A stretch of 64,000 bases of DNA from Variovorax sp. ZS18.2.2 (lineage in GTDB: Bacteria; Pseudomonadota; Gammaproteobacteria; Burkholderiales; Burkholderiaceae_C), in NCBI RefSeq assembly GCF_024701975.1, contig NZ_JANLNM010000001.1, forward strand, positions 1,364,001 to 1,428,000, given 5' to 3'. Shown one piece after another: positions 56,301 to 64,000 of this stretch (its first letter is position 1; the number at the start of each line of letters is the position of its first letter). The notes under the pieces are model-generated. The model ran no database searches. It worked only from the letters and a program-made list of their open reading frames with translations, and was not told the origin of the DNA. The position numbers and the translations under genes were made by a program.

Positions 56301-59300
56301 GGTCAAGGCCAACCCGACGCTGTTCTCCGAGAACTTCAAGGGCCCAGGCAAGGACGAGGACCAGACCACGCTCGATGCGCTGCAGAAGAACGTGATCGAC
56401 GGCCAGGTCAAGGAGCTGCAGATCGGCGCGGACAAGAAGTACACGCAGCACCTGCAGGGCATGTCGGCGGCCGACCGGGCCGACCCCGAGAAGATGAAGG
56501 AGGCCAACGAGGAGTACGCGAGCGACAACAGCGAGTCCGACGCCAAGCTGAAGGTGAAGATCAAGGACCTGACCGAGCAGCCGCTGCAGGACAAGGCCAA
56601 GGTGGTCGACGCCTACATCGAGGATTGGGGCAAGCGCAACCCCGACCTCAAGGCCAAGCTCGATGCACTGGGCACCGACCAGGACCAGCGCAGCGTGCGC
56701 GCGGCCGAATACCGAAGCGACCAGATCAATGCACTGCTCTCTCCCAGCGAGCAGGGGCGGCAGCTGCAGTCGGCGCAGACCATGCGCTACGACGTCAAGG
56801 GCAAGCTGCTCGGCACGGGCGACCAGGACAGCGCGCAGATCCAGAAGGACCTGGACGGCATCAACAAGGGCATCGAGAAGCACACCTTCGTGCGCGATGC
56901 GTGGGGCGCGATGTTCGGCGACTCCGCCGACGATGCCAAGGACTACACGAAGGACCAGCTCGATAAGTCGAACCAGCTGCGCAAGGACCTTGCCGCAGGG
57001 AAGATTTCCGTCTCGGAGTACGCGAGCAAGGAAGACGGCCTGATGGACACCTACGACGTGAAGTCGGCCGAGCTTGCAGAGAAGGTGCAGGACGCCGACG
57101 GCACCTGGAGCGTGGTCGACGAGGCGGTGCGCATGACGGTCACTGCCGCCGCGGGCATTGCCGCCACCATCGCCTCGGGTGGCAACGTGGCGGTGGGCTT
57201 CGGCGCGGCGATGCTGGTGAGCGAAGTCTGGGACACCACGGGCGATGTCGTCGCCGCCGCGCAGGGGCGCGACATCTACGCCGACGGCCACACCTCGCTC
57301 TGGACGCTCGAGGCCAAGGCGGTGACGGGCAATGCAAGCTGGGAAGACGTCAAGTTCACGCTGAAGGACGAGGCCATCGACGCGGCCAGCAACATCGTCA
57401 CTGCCACCGGCGTGGGTGCGGGCATCAAGACCAGCGCCGCGGTGAGCACCAAGCTGTTGGCCAAGCAGGCCTTCGTCAAGAGCGAGGGTGTGCTGAACAT
57501 CGGCGGTCGCGCGGCCGTCGGTGCGCGTGCCGGCATCACTTCGCAGGCGGTCGATGGCGTGGGCCGCGTTGCAGTGGAAAGCGGGCGCGTCGGGCTCGAT
57601 GGAAAGTGGGGCACGGAGGAGGGCAACAAGCGCATCGGCGCGACCTTCGTCAGCTCGGCGGCAGGGCTGGTGAGCGCACCGCTCACGGGTGGTGTCTCGG
57701 GCGCGATCCCCCTGTGGAAGGTGGCACCGGCCGCGGCCAGCAGCGGGACCACGAACGCGGCCAGCAGTGCGACCACGAACGCGGCCAGCAGTGCGACCAC
57801 GAACGCAGCCAGCAGTGCGACCACGAACGCAGCCAGCAGCGCGACGACGAACGCGGCCAGCAGCGCGACGACGAACGCGGCCAGCAGCGCGACGACGAAC
57901 GCGGCCAGCAACGCGACGACGAACGCAGCCAGCAACGCGACGACGAACGCAGCCAGCGATGCAACGACAAGCGCAGCCAGCAACGCGACAACCAGCGCGG
58001 CCGCGAACACCGCCTCCAATGCAGCCGGAGGCACGCAGAAGATGTCGTACGCCGGTTTCTCCGGCCAGTTCGTGACCGATGGCGCGGGGTCGATCGGCAC
58101 CGGCGAACTCATCTCGTACCTGAACGAGGGCCGGGGCATGAACAAGGGCGAGTTCATCGCCGCTTCGCTGCAGGCCTTGCCGGGCACGCTCAACAACATC
58201 GCGCTGCACCCGATGATGGCTGCCCGCGCTAAAGCGCAGGCAGCCAACGATGCCGCCAACCATCAGCCGCCCACGGTGCCGCGCGGCACGCCGGACGTGG
58301 AGCCGATCGCCATGGCACCGGTGAAGATCGATGCGCCCGTGAACGATTTGCCAGGGCTTGCAGGAAGCGATGCCACCACGCTGAAGGTGGGCGGCGTCAA
58401 GCTGGATGACCTGACGACGGGCCTGGACGTGCAGACCCGCGCGTCGGATGCGATGGCGCCGGGCGGGGACGTCGAGTTCCGCGTGGCGATCGACACCCAG
58501 AAGGCCGTGGCCTCGGCCTCCGAGGGTGTGGCCGCGAGCGGCGCCGGCAACACCCGGGGCAAGACCTCCGGCACCGGCAAGAGTTCGAGCGAAAGCGACA
58601 ACGACGGCGGCGTGCGGCGCAAGGGCGACGAGGCGCAGGAGACAAAGGATCGTGAGGAAGCGCAGGACGCCGCCATCCACGTGCGGATGCGCGCCGCGGG
58701 CTTCGACAACATCGAGATCGCGCGCCAGCCGGGCACCGAGGGGCAGCAGCCCGAGATCGTGGTGACGGCCACCAAGCCGGTGAAGGAGCGCCTGCCTGGC
58801 GACCCGCTCGCGCGGCCGGCCTACGACGGCTACGACCAGCGCATGTCGTACCTGAGCGGCTCCGAGATGGTGGCGCTGTACGGCTCCGGCACCCGGCCCG
58901 ACCCTATCGCGGTGGCGGCCGATCGTGCAGCCGCGCGTTCGGCGCGTGTCGACATGCGCCTGGGCGTCACCGTGCGCGGCCGCCTGAACGTGGGCGAGTA
59001 CGCGCCGCTGGCGTCGCCCACCCTGCAGTCGGTGAGCACCGGGATCGGCACCCGTTCCAACCTGCGCGCCATCGCCACCGGGGCGATGGACAGCATCCGC
59101 TTCCGCTCCACGGTGCCGATCCGCGACGCGATGGGCCGGGAGCTGTCGGTGGCCGTGCGGCCCGACGAGTACCGGCGCACCAGCATGCTGCAGTGGGGCC
59201 TGAGCCCGATGTCGCGCGACACCATCTTCACCGTGTTCGCAAAGGACCTGATCAAAACCGCCAAGACCGAGCTCTTCACCGAGAAAGGAACGCCCGGCTA

Positions 59301-62300
59301 CGGCGTCAACATTCGCTCGGCCAAGGACATCGGGCCGGCCGCCGATGGCTCGGGCCGCGTGGTGGAGATGGAGATCAGCGTCAAGCTCAAGGGTGACAAG
59401 GTCGAGCTGGCCGAGGGCGAGAAGGATTTCTTCGGCGGCAAGGCCTCCAGCTCGCCCGACGGCCATGTGAAGGTGCCCAGCAGCCTGATGTTCGACCGCG
59501 TGATCGAGGACTTCCGCATCGCGCCGCTGCTGCCGATCGTCAAGAAGCTGGTGGGCAACCCCTTGCCGGTCACGCCCTCGGTCGAGCGGCGCTCGCAGAT
59601 GCTGCTGAACGACGCGGTCGGTGCGGGCGACGTGGTGCCCACGCGTTTCTTCGAGCAGTTCAAGAAGACCTTCGGCGATGCGAAGTACCGCGTGCAGGTC
59701 GTGGTGCCCGACCGGTTGCCCGGCTTCGTGCGCGACCCGGCGGCGGTTGCCGTGCGCAACTTCCTCGCCGAGCCCGACACGGCCGGCTTCAAGGCGCTGA
59801 TCAAGCAGGGCTACGTGAGTGACGATTCCAAGAAGGCGTTGTTCTTCGTGCCCAACCGCGGCGGCAACCATCACCGCACCTCGGTGCCGGGCAAGCCGCT
59901 CACCGAGGCCTTCACCGACCTCACGGGCAAGCAGCGCCGCGTGCCCAACGAGTCGACCAGCAACGTCTGGGTCATCTTTGCCGACAACCGGCTCGAACGC
60001 ACCGTGCAGCGCGGCGTCTACGGCGTCAAGAAGGTCGTCTACGGCGCCTTGCCTCCCAGCCTGCAGCGCTCGGCGCCGTCGCCGCACCATCTGGTGGGCA
60101 CGGGCAACCTGCTCGATGCCATGACGGGCGGCAGGGGGCGGCCCAACGCCGACCTTTCCAAGCGCCTCACCGCGGTGGCCGCGCTGCCGACGTTGTTCGA
60201 CGTGGGCGTGCTCGGCACCAGCGTGGAGTTCCGCGCGCAGCTCGGCCTGAACGCGCCTTCGTCCGCCAAGTCGGTCAAGAAGGGCCAGACGCAGGACTTC
60301 CGGGTGTCGCCGGACGACACGCGCACCGTAGAGATTCCCAAGTGGTTCCCCAAGCTGCTCGATCGCTCCCTGAACGGCGCGACACCGGTGGTTCCCAAGG
60401 GCGGCACCGAACAGCTCAATACCTTCCTCGACAAGCTTCAGACGCACCTCAGCACCGAGGACGGTGCGGCTATCACGGCCCTGCGCGAAAAGCACATGAA
60501 CGGCAAGAAGCCTGCCGTGGGCGACGGGAAGTTCCTGCGCCAGCCGGTGGCCGAGGACATCGTGAACCTGCTGGCGGGGCTCAAGCCCGGCGCCAAGCCC
60601 GGCTCGCGGCCCTTGCTGGCCGGACAGCCCGACGAGGCGACGCCGATCGCGGCACGCCCGGCCGCCCCGCGCCCAGCGGACCTGAACTACCTCGAAGGCG
60701 AGGCGACGGTGAACGGACGCCCCGTGTCGGTGCGCGACATCGAGTTGGCGGTGCCGCCCGACAGCATCCTGGTGATGGCCGAGCGTGGCAATCCGCCCAG
60801 TGCCGAGCGCATTGCCGCCGATCTGCGCGCGGCCGGCCATCCCGAGGGCAAGGACGTGGTGCTCTACCTCTGCGAAGGTGGAACGCCGGCGCGGGCCAAT
60901 GTGCCGGTACCCGAATCGCTGGCGCGTGAGCTGAGCAACAAGATCGGCGCGCGGGTGCATGCGGTGGATGGCGACATCGTGCTCGGTGCCAAGACCACGG
61001 TCGACGGCGCCCCGGTGGTGCAGCGGCCGAACCTGCCGCTGACCGACGTTTCGCAGAAGACGCCGCATCCGGTGACCGCCGATGCGGACTTCGACGCGCA
61101 GCAGCGCTTCTGGCTCGAGCCGGGTGGCCGCACGCAGGAGGCCCAGGCGCCGTTCTCGCAGAAGGTGCTCGACCAGGGCGCGAGGGTGGGCAACAAGGCC
61201 ATCGACCCGCTGCACCTGGGCATCGAGGACCGCGTGGTCGACATGCGTCCGATGACCGCGGAGAACGCGCAGGAGGTCTTCCCGCTGCTGGCCAAGCAGT
61301 TGGGCGTGAGCCCCGAGTACAACGCGCTCGGCGCAGAGGGAATGACCAACAAGTGGCTTGGCGAGATCGCCAACGGCACGCGGTATGCGCGCGTGATCTA
61401 TCCGGCGCCGGGTTCGACGCCAGCCTCCGATGCACCCATCGGCCTGATCTCGGTCCACAAGGAAGCGCTGATCGGCGACAGCTACCGCAACACACTGCCG
61501 CCGGAGCTCTACCGCGGCAGCAAGCCGGCCGGACAGACGAGCAAGGAGGCGCTGCAGGCCCGCGGCGAGGTCTGGCAGTTCTCGACCTACCTGGGCGCCA
61601 ACAAGGACCGCTACCCGGGCGGCGTGATCAACAAGGCCGCGCGCATGCAGTTCATGAAGGACGTGATGCGGCAAGAGGAAGCCAAGGGCGCGCCGGTGGA
61701 GGCGTTCTATTCGCGCGTGAGCGGCGGCGCGCCGTTCGTCACCGATTCGAACGGCGTCACGACCTTGCTCAAGGGCCACAAGTTCAACGTGGCGAGCTCC
61801 TTCAGCCAGGAGTCGCAGACGGTCGGCCGCGGGCCGATTGCCGTCGGCTACGAGGACAGCTCGCCGTTCAAGAGCGCCGACTTCCCGGACGGCGAACCGG
61901 CGCGCCACATCTACATCTACGAGACCGATGCGAGCCTCTATGGGGCCGAGGGCAAGGGCACGCTGAAGTGGCGCAGCAAGATCGAGGAGGCCTTCGACAA
62001 GGTGCCGGAGTCGCGCAGCCTGCTGGCGCCGATGCGCCCGGCGGACCTGAATTACCTCGAAGGCGAAGCCATGGTCAAGGGGCAACCGGTGTCGGTACGC
62101 GACATCGAGCTGGCCGTGCCGCCCGACAGCATCCTGGTAATGGCCGAGCGCGGCAATCCGCCGAGTGCCGAGCGCATCGCTGCGGACCTGCGCGCCAAGG
62201 GCTATCCCGAAGGCAAGGACGTGGTGCTCTACCTCTGCGAAGGCGGAACGCCGGCGCGGGCGAATGCACCGGTGCCGGAATCGCTGGCGCGTGAGCTGAG

Positions 62301-64000
62301 CAACAAGATCGGTGCGCGCGTGCATGCGGTGGACGGCGACATCGTGCTCGGCGCGAGGAACACGGTGGAAGGCGCGCCAGCGGTGCAGCGGCCGAACCTG
62401 CCGCTGACCGACGTCTCGCAGAAAACGCCGCACCCGGTGACTGCCGATGCTGATTTCAATGCGCAGCAGCGCTTCTGGCTCGAGCCAGGCGGGCGCACTC
62501 AGGAGGCCCAGGCGCCGTTCTCGCAGAAGGTGCTCGACCAGGGGGCAACGGTGGGAGACAAGTCGATCGACCCGCTGCACCTGGGTATCGAGGACCAAGT
62601 GGTCGAGCTGGTGAAGTTCGACATGGAACACGCCCGCGATGTGATGCAGTACCTTCGGCCGGCGCTGGCGGTGAGCCCCGACTACACCAACCTCGGGCCC
62701 GAAGGCATGTCAAAGAAGTGGGTGCAGGAGATGCAGGATGTTCCGGCAACGCCGGAACATCCGGTCGCGCAGGGACCGAGCCGCTACGCCTACGTCGTCT
62801 ATCCGGCGCCCGGCTCGGCGCGGCCACGCGAGCCGCTGGGCATCATCAGCGTCCACAAGGGGCCGCTGCTCGGCGACAGCTACATCAAGACGGAACCCGC
62901 GGAGATATACGGCGGCCGCAAGCCCGCGGGCACGGCGAGCGGCGATGAGCTTCGCGCGCGCGGCGACGTCTGGCTGTTCTCCACCTACCTGCTGGGATCG
63001 CGGACCGGCAAGGCGGATGCCGGCTTCTCGTCGGGCTCGGTCAACATGGCCGCCAAGAAGCAGATCATGTCGGACGTCATGCAGGCGCAGGCGGCAAAAG
63101 GCGAGCAGATCGACGCCTTCTACGCACATGTGCATGCGGGCGCGCCAGAGGCCTTGTCGGCAAAGAATGTCATGGTGGGGCCGGAGAAGCCCAACGGCCC
63201 GAGCCTGGGCAGCCAGGAAAAGATGTCAGGCACAGGTCCGATCGCCGTGGTTCGCACGCGTGGGTCCCCGATCAGGGACGCCGATTTCCCGAACGGGCGT
63301 CCGGAGCGTTTCGTCGCGATCTTCGAGACACCGGCATCCCGCTTCGCGGAGGACGGCGCGGGCACGGAGTTCTATCGCACGAAAATCAATGACGGAATCG
63401 ACTCGAGCCCGGACCCGTCGCGCTGGCTGGCTCCCGAGGGCGGCCAGACGCCGCCGCTGGTCCATCGCCGCGCCGACCTGAACTATCTCGACGGCAACGC
63501 CACCACGGTCGATGGGCGCACGGTATCGGCACGCGACATCGAGGTTGCCGTGCCGCCGGACACCATCCTCGTCATGGCCGAGCGCGCGAATCCGCCGAGT
63601 GTCGAGCGGCTGTTGGCCGACTTGCGCGCCAAGGGTTATGACGACAACCAGGATGTGACGCTCTATCTCTGCGATGCGGGCAAGCAGCGCGATCCCCAGG
63701 CGGTGAGGCCGGATTCATTGGCGCTCGATCTGAGCAGGGCACGCAATTCGCGCGTGCACGCCATGGAGGGGACCATCACGCTGGGCGAGAAGATCCAGCT
63801 CGGTGACGGCAAGTTCGTGACCGGCTTGCCCGACCTGCCGCTGATCGATACCAACACAGGACGGCCGCACACCGACGCAGACGTCGAAGGCCAGAAGAAC
63901 TTCTGGCTGGCACCGGGCGGGCGGGCCGAGCGCGTCGCGTCTCCGTTCGGCGCAGACGTGCGCGCCATGGGCGCACGCGTGGGCGAAGACCTGATCCAGC
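53380..64000 (+). CDS. Giant modular protein, candidate type III substrate (3' partial)
   Basis: One frame runs from the ATG at 53380 (AAAGGA seven bases upstream) to the window end with no stop, giving over 3,540 residues. In order there are a Ser/Pro/Gln-rich N-terminus without signal peptide (1-33), a charged coiled coil (34-237), a Pro/Thr/Leu linker (248-347) and a LysM-like segment (503-547). A long helical region with a hydrophobic stretch (1248-1288), an eight-residue tandem repeat (1452-1547) and an unrecognised central part (about 1800-2430) follow. The last part alternates constant and variable modules from residue 2433. It starts 37 bases after sctU in the same direction, with a polar N-terminus as in secreted substrates. 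I infer export by the adjacent injectisome. A very long antisense frame is only a codon-bias shadow. Confidence 0.85.
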   Translation, partial: MVMIADGGGTVRVPVNLPNPVNQPQQPASSPESDAAARARELQRQLDALLEKLRQAQREADAARQRAIDAQKQAQKVKDQATAAETQAQKTKDLADINKAKKAQQDAKLEDARAKSASADANLKDKDVNLINAQVDQKKEQQKSPEAKASPETDQKVQDAQTSRNDAKTTDDLSKLYLDSQEKESKARDAEAKVVELTPPASKPQAVITDKERTDLSNAQGTATKLRNEANAANTKFTDAVGADAQTEFYGSPPPSQTVTQPFPTVQATTPISTDPLHSPLLQLLQVQSRPQFPTSSNGLLLAPLTPAGQSNNTLLAPTTFPSTLTASSFGTGQPPLLSSTFLPKPTAVTPEVTKTLSAIADGKSVEQIAKDRNIGQDKVISEASASGIGIVSGKPDGDKQVTTVTKGGSSLSYTHDVKEKTVTVKGSIADPTAPGGKKTIEATEDGKGRYSHVTKDEKAGTTTTTTIDPQAGTRTESVVDKNGLRVDTTTSLTGAKITRPVGEREGYLDFAKAVGRTPEQLFTLNPTVDYGKPLKPGQELVVSDVTTTVKTYNKDGSTLERTVASDGTVQAVATTASGHRTVLEGKPDVRSGPGETARKAIFEDNKPLAEVAKSMGLTEEQVLAALPEGTVEVTKPTSDNGDVESRTMYDPITDRVVIESHDWQHDDINRQVVNEKSTYTVHDMDPKTKQPVAVEKTGGLAYLQKQAENKAEFAASYDTQIADIDKNMRLYNRMGEPTTDLRADRKALVEKQNAAKGEVTIAGAQYTAALTKNQQVVLDKQAAIAYQNHSYARPGSQEKADAATVLDIKLAALDNVDRLVDLANKDVTLAKTGLDKQINDTAKANADTNLQTEFQKWKNDVWMWQTVDKKTADKMKAEGQVPSTRIFSDLKQENDMAWEAFVSQQKDADKYGDEYLTPEELPARNAWLARNKTSDDAVASDLRYDDALSASTKAGTHLSQGDLDRLQQKKDAWVKANPTLFSENFKGPGKDEDQTTLDALQKNVIDGQVKELQIGADKKYTQHLQGMSAADRADPEKMKEANEEYASDNSESDAKLKVKIKDLTEQPLQDKAKVVDAYIEDWGKRNPDLKAKLDALGTDQDQRSVRAAEYRSDQINALLSPSEQGRQLQSAQTMRYDVKGKLLGTGDQDSAQIQKDLDGINKGIEKHTFVRDAWGAMFGDSADDAKDYTKDQLDKSNQLRKDLAAGKISVSEYASKEDGLMDTYDVKSAELAEKVQDADGTWSVVDEAVRMTVTAAAGIAATIASGGNVAVGFGAAMLVSEVWDTTGDVVAAAQGRDIYADGHTSLWTLEAKAVTGNASWEDVKFTLKDEAIDAASNIVTATGVGAGIKTSAAVSTKLLAKQAFVKSEGVLNIGGRAAVGARAGITSQAVDGVGRVAVESGRVGLDGKWGTEEGNKRIGATFVSSAAGLVSAPLTGGVSGAIPLWKVAPAAASSGTTNAASSATTNAASSATTNAASSATTNAASSATTNAASSATTNAASSATTNAASNATTNAASNATTNAASDATTSAASNATTSAAANTASNAAGGTQKMSYAGFSGQFVTDGAGSIGTGELISYLNEGRGMNKGEFIAASLQALPGTLNNIALHPMMAARAKAQAANDAANHQPPTVPRGTPDVEPIAMAPVKIDAPVNDLPGLAGSDATTLKVGGVKLDDLTTGLDVQTRASDAMAPGGDVEFRVAIDTQKAVASASEGVAASGAGNTRGKTSGTGKSSSESDNDGGVRRKGDEAQETKDREEAQDAAIHVRMRAAGFDNIEIARQPGTEGQQPEIVVTATKPVKERLPGDPLARPAYDGYDQRMSYLSGSEMVALYGSGTRPDPIAVAADRAAARSARVDMRLGVTVRGRLNVGEYAPLASPTLQSVSTGIGTRSNLRAIATGAMDSIRFRSTVPIRDAMGRELSVAVRPDEYRRTSMLQWGLSPMSRDTIFTVFAKDLIKTAKTELFTEKGTPGYGVNIRSAKDIGPAADGSGRVVEMEISVKLKGDKVELAEGEKDFFGGKASSSPDGHVKVPSSLMFDRVIEDFRIAPLLPIVKKLVGNPLPVTPSVERRSQMLLNDAVGAGDVVPTRFFEQFKKTFGDAKYRVQVVVPDRLPGFVRDPAAVAVRNFLAEPDTAGFKALIKQGYVSDDSKKALFFVPNRGGNHHRTSVPGKPLTEAFTDLTGKQRRVPNESTSNVWVIFADNRLERTVQRGVYGVKKVVYGALPPSLQRSAPSPHHLVGTGNLLDAMTGGRGRPNADLSKRLTAVAALPTLFDVGVLGTSVEFRAQLGLNAPSSAKSVKKGQTQDFRVSPDDTRTVEIPKWFPKLLDRSLNGATPVVPKGGTEQLNTFLDKLQTHLSTEDGAAITALREKHMNGKKPAVGDGKFLRQPVAEDIVNLLAGLKPGAKPGSRPLLAGQPDEATPIAARPAAPRPADLNYLEGEATVNGRPVSVRDIELAVPPDSILVMAERGNPPSAERIAADLRAAGHPEGKDVVLYLCEGGTPARANVPVPESLARELSNKIGARVHAVDGDIVLGAKTTVDGAPVVQRPNLPLTDVSQKTPHPVTADADFDAQQRFWLEPGGRTQEAQAPFSQKVLDQGARVGNKAIDPLHLGIEDRVVDMRPMTAENAQEVFPLLAKQLGVSPEYNALGAEGMTNKWLGEIANGTRYARVIYPAPGSTPASDAPIGLISVHKEALIGDSYRNTLPPELYRGSKPAGQTSKEALQARGEVWQFSTYLGANKDRYPGGVINKAARMQFMKDVMRQEEAKGAPVEAFYSRVSGGAPFVTDSNGVTTLLKGHKFNVASSFSQESQTVGRGPIAVGYEDSSPFKSADFPDGEPARHIYIYETDASLYGAEGKGTLKWRSKIEEAFDKVPESRSLLAPMRPADLNYLEGEAMVKGQPVSVRDIELAVPPDSILVMAERGNPPSAERIAADLRAKGYPEGKDVVLYLCEGGTPARANAPVPESLARELSNKIGARVHAVDGDIVLGARNTVEGAPAVQRPNLPLTDVSQKTPHPVTADADFNAQQRFWLEPGGRTQEAQAPFSQKVLDQGATVGDKSIDPLHLGIEDQVVELVKFDMEHARDVMQYLRPALAVSPDYTNLGPEGMSKKWVQEMQDVPATPEHPVAQGPSRYAYVVYPAPGSARPREPLGIISVHKGPLLGDSYIKTEPAEIYGGRKPAGTASGDELRARGDVWLFSTYLLGSRTGKADAGFSSGSVNMAAKKQIMSDVMQAQAAKGEQIDAFYAHVHAGAPEALSAKNVMVGPEKPNGPSLGSQEKMSGTGPIAVVRTRGSPIRDADFPNGRPERFVAIFETPASRFAEDGAGTEFYRTKINDGIDSSPDPSRWLAPEGGQTPPLVHRRADLNYLDGNATTVDGRTVSARDIEVAVPPDTILVMAERANPPSVERLLADLRAKGYDDNQDVTLYLCDAGKQRDPQAVRPDSLALDLSRARNSRVHAMEGTITLGEKIQLGDGKFVTGLPDLPLIDTNTGRPHTDADVEGQKNFWLAPGGRAERVASPFGADVRAMGARVGEDLIQ
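54886..55020 (+). other. LysM-like segment in the giant protein
   Basis: Residues 503-547 read as one LysM unit: a helix FAKAVGRTPEQLFTLNP and then the closing PLKPGQELVV. Related helix-turn-type segments appear at 353-394 (SVEQIAKDRNIGQDKV) and about 600-634 (LAEVAKSMGLTEEQVLAALP). LysM binds N-acetylglucosamine polymers such as peptidoglycan or chitin. Confidence 0.55.
57121..57240 (+). other. Hydrophobic stretch in the giant protein
   Basis: Residues 1248-1288 include AAAGIAATIASGGNVAVGFGA, a Gly/Ala-rich hydrophobic run in an otherwise polar protein. It could insert in a membrane, as in translocators and some effectors, or simply be buried. Confidence 0.45.
57733..58020 (+). repeat. 24-bp in-frame tandem repeat (AASSATTN)
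   Basis: Eleven 24-base units (57733-57996) and one degenerate unit encode AASSATTN and close variants (AASNATTN, AASDATTS) inside the giant gene. Units 2-4 and 5-7 use different but internally matching codons, showing stepwise block duplication. The array keeps frame and probably forms a flexible linker whose length varies between strains. Confidence 0.95.
60676..62040 (+). repeat. Module 1 of the giant protein (constant plus variable domain)
   Basis: The constant part (60676-61230, 185 residues) begins ADLNYLEGEA and ends LHLGIED. It contains an alpha/beta pattern with ILVMAERGNPPS and VVLYLCEGG. The variable part (61231-62040, 270 residues) has a GNAT-like order: RVVDMRPMTAENAQEV, then IGLISVHKEA, AARMQFMKDVM and a NGVTTLLKGHKF ending. 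The module is followed without linker by module 2. Confidence 0.8.
62041..63471 (+). repeat. Module 2 of the giant protein
   Basis: The constant part (62041-62595) differs from module 1 at 14 of 185 residues. The variable part (62596-63471, 292 residues) keeps the same order of blocks (LGIISVHKGPLLGDSY, VWLFSTYL, AAKKQIMSDVM) but is otherwise strongly diverged. It also carries an insert near EMQDVPATPEHPVAQGPSR. Confidence 0.8.
63472..64000 (+). repeat. Module 3 of the giant protein, cut by the window end
   Basis: A third, more diverged constant domain begins ADLNYLDGNATTVDGRTVS, with ILVMAERANPPS and VTLYLCDAG. About 176 residues are visible before the window ends, so further modules may follow. 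Confidence 0.8.

Noticed and set aside
57733..58020. CRISPR-like periodicity
   Set aside because: Units are contiguous, 24 bases with no spacers, in frame and protein-coding.
53152..62631. Minus-strand open frame of 3,159 codons
   Set aside because: It is antisense to the giant gene and lies in the frame kept open by strong GC codon bias. Its sequence is Arg/His/Leu/Gly-rich with no family pattern, while the plus strand shows repeats and domains.

Overview
The window is GC-rich, densely coded DNA from a betaproteobacterium. The gene set resembles a Burkholderiales/Comamonadaceae genome of the Variovorax type; this is inferred from gene complement and style, not from a marker search. No rRNA, tRNA, insertion sequence or CRISPR array was seen.

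Region 1 (1-7.7 kb) is housekeeping. It holds the end of purL, a shared bidirectional terminator, and a minus-strand chain selO-msrB-yciB-bolA followed by a periplasmic parvulin; the first four genes are joined by ATGA overlaps. Region 2 (7.7-10.8 kb) is an AraC-type regulator divergent from a lipoprotein carboxylesterase. Region 3 (11-34.8 kb) is a long plus-strand acyl-CoA island: an acyl-CoA ligase, two tandem paralogous periplasmic binding proteins, a complete Liv-type ABC importer (H, M, G, F), a bifunctional enoyl-CoA hydratase/hydroxyacyl-CoA dehydrogenase, a thiolase, two hotdog thioesterases, two acyl-CoA dehydrogenases, SDR and MDR oxidoreductases, an M20 peptidase, a DUF2252 protein and a GST. 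The layout suggests uptake, CoA activation and beta-oxidation of a carboxylic acid. Region 4 (34.8-39.3 kb) holds an orphan fimbrial-like subunit, a TetR-controlled NmrA/DUF1772 pair, and a LysR-azoreductase divergent pair.

Region 5 (39.2-53.3 kb) is an injectisome-type (non-flagellar) type III secretion locus. sctQ and sctR run leftward. A rightward operon carries sctV, sctS, sctC, sctD, a candidate needle/pilin gene, sctI, sctJ, sctK, sctL, sctN, sctO, sctT and sctU. Oddities are the separation of sctR from sctS/T/U, an SctU whose NPTH self-cleavage motif is lost, and a candidate hrp-box in the divergent promoter region. No translocator, gatekeeper or chaperone gene is seen in the window.

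Region 6 (53.38 kb to the end) is one uninterrupted reading frame of more than 3,540 codons that starts 37 bases after sctU and runs off the window. It encodes a giant modular protein: an N-terminal coiled coil, a LysM-like segment, a hydrophobic stretch, a 24-bp tandem repeat array, and then repeated blocks in which a nearly constant 185-residue domain alternates with divergent 270-292-residue domains that look acetyltransferase-like. I propose it as a multi-payload substrate of the adjacent secretion system. It is the most novel object in the window.
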